Shown here piece by piece: positions 59,055 through 64,000 of a DNA stretch of 64,000 nt (positions are counted from its first letter, which is position 1; each line of letters begins with the position of its first letter). The position numbers and the translations under genes were made by a program. The notes below the pieces were generated by a model, which saw nothing but the letters and a program-made list of their open reading frames with translations, had not been told where the DNA came from and did not search any database. This DNA is from Flavobacterium tistrianum (GTDB taxonomy: Bacteria > Bacteroidota > Bacteroidia > Flavobacteriales > Flavobacteriaceae), in NCBI RefSeq assembly GCF_003254545.1, contig NZ_QJRH01000073.1:186001-250000 (forward strand), given 5' to 3'.

Positions 59055-59729
59055 TCATGATTTTATAATTGCCACAATTTCTTTGAATCCTTTATTCTGA
59101 GCATGCTGTAGCGGAGTTATTCCGTCATGGTCAGGTATATCCATTCTTGAACCAGCATCTTTTAGAATCTGAACAATTTGCTGGTATTTTAAGCTTCCGT
59201 CTCCCAAAACAATAGCTTCCATTAAAGCAGTCCAGCCTAGGCGGTTAACATGATCAATCGGAAAGTTTTTAGTATTTGCAAGCAGTCTGACCGTTTCTAT
59301 ATGACCACGTTCGCATGCGGGAATAAGTGCCGATCCATTATAGCGATTGAAAATATCGAAGCGGGCACCATTACTCAAAAATAATTTTACCAATTCTGTC
59401 TGTCCGCTTGCACCAGCATACAGAAAAGCGCTGTCCTTGTTCTCTGCCTGCTGGTTAACATCTGCCTTATATTTTAGTAAAATCTTTGCCATTTCTGTTT
59501 GCTTTCCCATCGTGGCAATCAGCAGTAGTGAGCGCTTAGCATTGTCAACTGCATTTGCATTTGCTCCATTTTCTAAAGCTTTCTCAATACCAGAAATATC
59601 ATTCTGTTGTACTAGTTGAAGAATATCCTTTTGCATGTTTATATTTTTTTGAAAAGCCCAAATTGGTTGATAGATACCAACAGGCATTATTAGTATTATT
59701 AAAAGAATGACAATATTTTTCATAAACAT
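59055..59729 (-). CDS. Exported ankyrin-repeat protein
   Basis: A 224-aa protein with an N-terminal hydrophobic segment (IVILLIILIMPVGIYQPIWAF) that is a signal or anchor. About five ankyrin repeats follow (for example GIEKALENGANANAVDNAKRS, GQTELVKLFLSNGARFDIF, GITPLQHAQNKGFKEIVAII). Ankyrin repeats mediate protein contacts. It begins five bases after the amidohydrolase stop, so the two are cotranscribed and may form a periplasmic pair. An alternative start is the ATG two codons in. Confidence 0.85.
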   Translation of the reverse strand: MFMKNIVILLIILIMPVGIYQPIWAFQKNINMQKDILQLVQQNDISGIEKALENGANANAVDNAKRSLLLIATMGKQTEMAKILLKYKADVNQQAENKDSAFLYAGASGQTELVKLFLSNGARFDIFNRYNGSALIPACERGHIETVRLLANTKNFPIDHVNRLGWTALMEAIVLGDGSLKYQQIVQILKDAGSRMDIPDHDGITPLQHAQNKGFKEIVAIIKS

Positions 59730-59734
59730 ATAAA

Positions 59735-61066
59735 TTAGAAAACAATATTGCCTCTGTAAATAAGAGATTTTATTGGTGATATACGAGAAACCGCTTCTGC
59801 AGAACAGCTAGCGTCTACAAGTACCAAATTGGCATCATCCCCAGCTTTTGGCCATTGCTGTATTCCTTTGTCATCTAACGGAATAGGTCCTGCTGTTGCT
59901 AGCTTTAGCATTCTAGATAATCCGAGTTCTGAAACCTGTCCGTATAATTGCGCTGCAAGGTTGGCTTTCTGCAATACACTTCCTGTTCCCATAGTGCTCC
60001 AATAATCCACAATACTGTCATTTCCTGTCATAACATTTACGCCATGTTTCAATAATGTGGGAATTGGCATAATAGTTCCGCCAAAAGGTATTGTAGAAAT
60101 AATGCCTACTTGCGCAGCCGCCAGCTGTTCAGCTATTGTTTCCTGTTTGGCCTTGTCCATAGTAGCAAGAGCAAAGGCGTGGCTGACAAAAGTTTTTCCT
60201 TTTAAAACTGGATTCTCATTTACTTTAGCAATTAAATATTCTATAGTATCAATACCAGATTTTCCTGATTCATGCAAATGAATATCGATTCCTTTATTAT
60301 TGTCTAAAGCAAGCTGAATCGTGGTATCCATCGTTTTCTGAATAGAACCATCAACATTTGTAGGATCTAAACCTCCTATAAAATCAATGTTCATTTTTGC
60401 TGCTTCTTTCATATAAGGAAGTGAATCTGTATAATATAAACCGTGTTGCGGAAAAGCTACCAATTCTGCGCCAAAACCATTCCTTTTGTTTTCCAATGCT
60501 TTTTCTAGATTTTTAAGAGAATCTAGTTTAGATGTAGCTTCAATATTAACATGGCTGCGAGCAAATCCTGTTCCGTGCGACTGCAATAGCTCAATGAGTT
60601 TTTCAGCCTTATATGTAGAGTTTTTCAGCATATCGGGCAATGTTTTCTGCTCCAACGCAATCATTCCTTTTATTCCTCCCGAACGGCGTACTGCGCGCCA
60701 TTTTTCAGCATATAGAGTCTTATCCAAATGAATATGCATGTCTCTAAAAGATGGCAGCATTAGCATTCCTTTAGCATCTATTTCTTCTTTACCTGTTCCG
60801 TTCGAGCTGATTCTCTTTATTTTCCCATTCTCGATTTCCACAGAAAAAAGCCCAGTTTTAGTTGCCACGACTTCTTCTCCCTCAAATTCAAAACCAGTTT
60901 CCAGACGAACATTTTTCAACGCATAAGATTTTCCCAATGCTGTTATTTCGTCTTTCTGCAAATGGCTATTTTGCCCTTGCAATACTGATGGCATAAAGGC
61001 AATGCCCGCCAAACCTAATCCGGAATTCTTTAGAAAATCTTTACGTGAAATACCTCGCTTCTCCAT
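59735..61066 (-). CDS. Exported amidohydrolase, cytosine deaminase-like
   Basis: A 443-aa metal-dependent hydrolase. The N-terminus ISRKDFLKNSGLGLAGIAF is a Tat-like signal with an RK instead of RR pair. Metal ligands are in MHIHLDKT (H111, H113), HLHESG, SHAFAL and the aspartate in TGNDSIVDYW, the cytosine deaminase pattern. The true substrate is not clear from sequence. It is preceded by an AraC gene and followed by an ankyrin gene on the same strand. Confidence 0.88.
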   Translation of the reverse strand: MEKRGISRKDFLKNSGLGLAGIAFMPSVLQGQNSHLQKDEITALGKSYALKNVRLETGFEFEGEEVVATKTGLFSVEIENGKIKRISSNGTGKEEIDAKGMLMLPSFRDMHIHLDKTLYAEKWRAVRRSGGIKGMIALEQKTLPDMLKNSTYKAEKLIELLQSHGTGFARSHVNIEATSKLDSLKNLEKALENKRNGFGAELVAFPQHGLYYTDSLPYMKEAAKMNIDFIGGLDPTNVDGSIQKTMDTTIQLALDNNKGIDIHLHESGKSGIDTIEYLIAKVNENPVLKGKTFVSHAFALATMDKAKQETIAEQLAAAQVGIISTIPFGGTIMPIPTLLKHGVNVMTGNDSIVDYWSTMGTGSVLQKANLAAQLYGQVSELGLSRMLKLATAGPIPLDDKGIQQWPKAGDDANLVLVDASCSAEAVSRISPIKSLIYRGNIVF

Positions 61067-61179
61067 ATACTATTTTATTTAATTAAGAGCTTTCTTTGTT
61101 TAAGCGAAAGATAGCAATTTCAAAAGTACAGATTTACAAACCAGAAAACTTGGATGATTCCTACGGCAGCTTGAAGAAT

Positions 61180-62040
61180 TTATTTCTTTTTCCGAAATTC
61201 AGTCGGTGATATTCCTGTCTGGCTTTTAAAAAAATTAGAAAAATACGCATGATCTACAAAACCCAACTCAAAAGCAATTTCTTTTATAGACAAATTGGCA
61301 CTTTCCAACAACCTTTTAGCTTCTGTTTCCACACGCTGCTGTATGAGTTGTGTAGCAGAGATTTTAAGATGTTTTTTGCAGAGGACATTAAGGTAATTAG
61401 CAGAAATATTTAGTTTGGCAGCATAAAATGCCACAGATTTCTCCTGCTTGAAGAATTCATCTATAAGCATATTGAATGATGCTAATCTTGAATTGGACTG
61501 ATATACTTTAAATTCAGTGAAAACATTTTCTGCTTCTCTACTGATAATAGATGCTATAACCGCTGCACGCGCATTAATAAGGTATGTGAGAAAATCCGAT
61601 CGCTTCAACTCATTTCTGATTGCATCAAATTCATAATGTAGCAATTCAAAAGCAGTTTGGGATAATTGTATAACAGGGTGATTCTGGTAGTTGGTGAAAG
61701 AAAATCTAAAATAAGGAGCAAATCTTTCAAAGAAAGTCCGTTCAATCATAAGCTGATAACCAACTGTTTCAGCCTTAATATCCCATTTGTGCATCTGTCC
61801 AGGAAATAATACATGAACCTGATAATCGTCAATAGGATAATCTATAGAATCGATTGAATGAGTGCCTTTTGCCTTTTCGAATAGACTAATGGTAAAAAAA
61901 TCATGCGAGTGAGGTTTTTCTATAATTCTTTCTCCATGGAGTTCATTAAACAAAATCTCTTCACTTCCTGCGAACTGGTCATCTCTAAATTCCTGTATAC
62001 CGATTACCGAAACAGAATGTTTTCTTTCAGATTTGTGCAT
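61180..62040 (-). CDS. AraC-family regulator
   Basis: A 286-aa protein. An N-terminal cupin sensing domain (HDFFTISLFEKAKGTHSIDSIDYPIDDYQVHVLFPGQMHKW) is followed by a C-terminal AraC-type DNA-binding domain. Its motifs are VAFYAAKLNISANYLNVLCKKHLKISATQLI and IKEIAFELGFVDHAYFSNFFKSQTGISPTEF. It lies 113 nt upstream of the amidohydrolase gene on the same strand and probably controls it. It is divergent from the kinase gene, sharing a 237-nt regulatory spacer. Confidence 0.92.
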   Translation of the reverse strand: MHKSERKHSVSVIGIQEFRDDQFAGSEEILFNELHGERIIEKPHSHDFFTISLFEKAKGTHSIDSIDYPIDDYQVHVLFPGQMHKWDIKAETVGYQLMIERTFFERFAPYFRFSFTNYQNHPVIQLSQTAFELLHYEFDAIRNELKRSDFLTYLINARAAVIASIISREAENVFTEFKVYQSNSRLASFNMLIDEFFKQEKSVAFYAAKLNISANYLNVLCKKHLKISATQLIQQRVETEAKRLLESANLSIKEIAFELGFVDHAYFSNFFKSQTGISPTEFRKKK

Positions 62041-62277
62041 AATGAAACTACTTTTTTCGAAACTGTTTTATTTAAAGAAACTCAGTTTTAGAATATAAAA
62101 CAAATCATGAAATGTATAAAAAATAATTAAAACTAGCTTCTATACTTCACATTAATATCGCAAATGAGCATAAAAACAATTGCCGACGAAATATCGTTGC
62201 CTATCAATTTTCTATTTTTTTAAACGTAGAGACATAATTATCAATACCTTCGTATAGCCAGTTTAATTCTACGAAAA

Positions 62278-63897
62278 ATGTTCTCTACTCTATTCAAAAC
62301 ATTTTTGTTTGTTCTCATTATTTGCACAATTGAGAGCCAAGCTTTCTGCGCCAATCTAAAGAGAGAAAACCAATTTGAGACTTCGAGTAAGAACTTAACA
62401 GTACAACAATATTCCAGTCAGGAAAAAGCTTTTAGTGAATTTCAGGTAAAAAAAGCAGAAAAACTGCTTAGCATATTGCCTCAAAGCATAGATAAAATCA
62501 AAATTTTATTAAAAGTAAGCGATTGGTATGAAGCCTCTTATAACAATCCTAAAACATTAGAAAAGGCATTTCAGTACGCAGAGGAAGCGCTAAAGATAAG
62601 CCAAGCACTGCATTCTAAAATTTACTGTGGCAAATGCTATTTACAGCTTGCAATGATACACGAGCTGAGAAATAACAATTTAATGATTGAGATAACTGCA
62701 AAAAAAGCCATAAAGATGCTAACCGATACAGACCAGTTAAATGATCTGGCAGAATCTTGGGTTATGGTATGGTCTGCAAAAATGCGAACTAATGCACCAA
62801 TCAGAGAGAGATTAAATCCAATTTTCAAAGCTGCGTCTACATTTGAAAAAACAGGCAATAATAAACGTATTGGCGACTGTTACAGAGAAATTAGTGAATT
62901 ATATTTTTCGTCCTCAAAGTTTAATACTTCCCTGCACTATCTCAAGAAAGCTGTCTTTTTTTATAAAGCTGCGCATCTGAAGCAAGAAGCTATTTATCCA
63001 ATCTATACAAGACTCAACATTATTTATGAGGCAGACAAGAGAAACAGGGACATTGTAAAGCTAAAGAACAAAACGCTTTTGCAGCAAAGCAGACTTGATA
63101 ATGAAGTGTTTTTGCGTAATTCTATGATTACTTTTGTCATTCTTTTACTCATTATTCTAGGACTTCTATACAAAAGTTTTATGTTCAAAAAGAAAACGTA
63201 TCAAGTGTTAGAAACCCAACAAAACGAGATTAATAAAAAGAATATTATACTGCAAAATCTTGTCATTGAAAAGGAATGGCTACTTAGAGAAATTCATCAC
63301 CGAGTAAAAAATAACCTCCATATGGTTGTCGGACTTTTGGCAAGCCAGTCAGAGTTTTTAAAAAATGAAGAAGCATTACAAGCCATAAATAGCAGCCAAA
63401 ACAGAATTCAGGCTATGTCGCTTATTCACCATAAATTATATCATTCTGACAATTTATCGGTAATAGATATGCCAGCTTACATATTTGAATTAACCGAATA
63501 TTTGAAAGACTCTTTTCAGCTTCGAAGCAGTATTCGTTTTATTCTTGAAGTTGGCAGTTTCAGCCTGCCTTTATCACATTCTATTCCCATTGGCTTAATT
63601 CTGAATGAAGCGGTTACAAATGCTATAAAATATGCATTTCCTAATCGTGAAAATAAAATCATAAGCATTTCATTAAAAGCAGATGATGCTGATAATTACA
63701 CATTAATTATTCAAGACAATGGCGTTGGCCTTCCAGACAATTTTGATCCTTATAACAATCCTTCATTAGGCATAAAACTTATGCAAGGACTGTCTGCTGA
63801 TATCGAAGGAAAGTTTTTAATGACCGGTCTAAATGGCACTAAAATAACTTTGATATTTACTTACAACGAAAATAACCAGTATTTATTTAATTCTTAA
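62278..63897 (+). CDS. TPR sensor histidine kinase (HisKA_2 type)
   Basis: A 539-aa protein with a signal peptide (TFLFVLIICTIESQAFCA), then a periplasmic region with several TPR-like helical repeats (about residues 55-265). One membrane helix (about 283-300) and a coiled coil follow. The HisKA_2 domain has LLREIHHRVKNNLHMVVGLLASQSEFL, and the HATPase domain has LILNEAVTNAIKYAFP and DNGVGLP. The periplasmic TPR part probably recruits a protein. The response regulator starts three bases after the stop. Confidence 0.92.
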   Translation: MFSTLFKTFLFVLIICTIESQAFCANLKRENQFETSSKNLTVQQYSSQEKAFSEFQVKKAEKLLSILPQSIDKIKILLKVSDWYEASYNNPKTLEKAFQYAEEALKISQALHSKIYCGKCYLQLAMIHELRNNNLMIEITAKKAIKMLTDTDQLNDLAESWVMVWSAKMRTNAPIRERLNPIFKAASTFEKTGNNKRIGDCYREISELYFSSSKFNTSLHYLKKAVFFYKAAHLKQEAIYPIYTRLNIIYEADKRNRDIVKLKNKTLLQQSRLDNEVFLRNSMITFVILLLIILGLLYKSFMFKKKTYQVLETQQNEINKKNIILQNLVIEKEWLLREIHHRVKNNLHMVVGLLASQSEFLKNEEALQAINSSQNRIQAMSLIHHKLYHSDNLSVIDMPAYIFELTEYLKDSFQLRSSIRFILEVGSFSLPLSHSIPIGLILNEAVTNAIKYAFPNRENKIISISLKADDADNYTLIIQDNGVGLPDNFDPYNNPSLGIKLMQGLSADIEGKFLMTGLNGTKITLIFTYNENNQYLFNS

Positions 63898-63900
63898 AAA

Positions 63901-64000
63901 ATGGCAAAACCGTTAAAATTTCTAATTGTTGAAGATCAGTTTGTAGAAGCAAATCATTTGAGACTAATGCTGAAAAGAGCTGGTCACACTGTAATTGGCA
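63901..64000 (+). CDS. Response regulator, 5' part only
   Basis: The first 33 codons (MAKPLKFLIVEDQFVEANHLRLMLKRAG) are the start of a CheY-like receiver with the acidic pair VED. The rest lies beyond the window. It is the cognate partner of the TPR kinase. The output domain (LytTR is common in this pairing) cannot be seen. Confidence 0.88.
   Translation, partial: MAKPLKFLIVEDQFVEANHLRLMLKRAGHTVIG

Overview
The window comes from a Bacteroidota chromosome, most likely Flavobacterium. The DNA is AT-rich. Promoters carry the TAnnTTTG -7 box, often with a TTG about 17-21 nt upstream. Several families of flavobacterial intergenic hairpin repeats are present. The first gene encodes PorX, the type IX secretion response regulator.

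About 1-32 kb is core genome: porX, tsaE, alanine dehydrogenase, ung, a MutS2 without the Smr domain, ettA, holA, a glycosyltransferase, an OmpA-type lipoprotein, a YciO/YrdC protein, a UvrD/PcrA helicase, a TSUP permease, a patatin, an M1 aminopeptidase and recG. Small, poorly known genes lie between them: a 52-aa orphan antitoxin-like ORF, a HEAGH zincin-like protein, an acidic SUKH-like protein and a chemotaxis-like trio. That trio is a PAS protein, a helical protein and a membrane sensor whose kinase-like helix has lost its histidine.

About 32-49.5 kb holds an RND efflux operon (adaptor, pump, TolC), a bestrophin, an AraC/DUF779/aldehyde dehydrogenase group, pheT, a phage-type muramidase, a four-gene operon ending in a NarL-type two-component system, and apt. 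A tRNA-Arg(ACG) follows.

About 49.6-57.1 kb is the most unusual part. The tRNA 3' end, its terminator and roughly 150 nt beyond are repeated as a diverged direct repeat 7.3 kb downstream. Between the copies lie two AraC regulators, three paralogous alpha/beta hydrolases with cysteine at the nucleophile elbow, a hexapeptide acetyltransferase and a cupin with an apparent one-base frameshift. The first araC promoter and the first hydrolase promoter share a 17-nt site placed exactly 61 bp before the -7 box in both. The promoter of the third hydrolase has two identical 14-nt sites 21 bp apart, the classical AraC geometry. I read this as a tRNA-linked accessory island, possibly built from two modules, each with its own regulator and targets. 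No integrase is visible.

About 57.5-64 kb is also accessory: a secreted alpha/beta hydrolase, a GNAT acetyltransferase, an AraC/amidohydrolase/ankyrin group, and a TPR histidine kinase followed by a response regulator that is cut by the window edge. All identifications are from reading motifs by eye; no database search was run.
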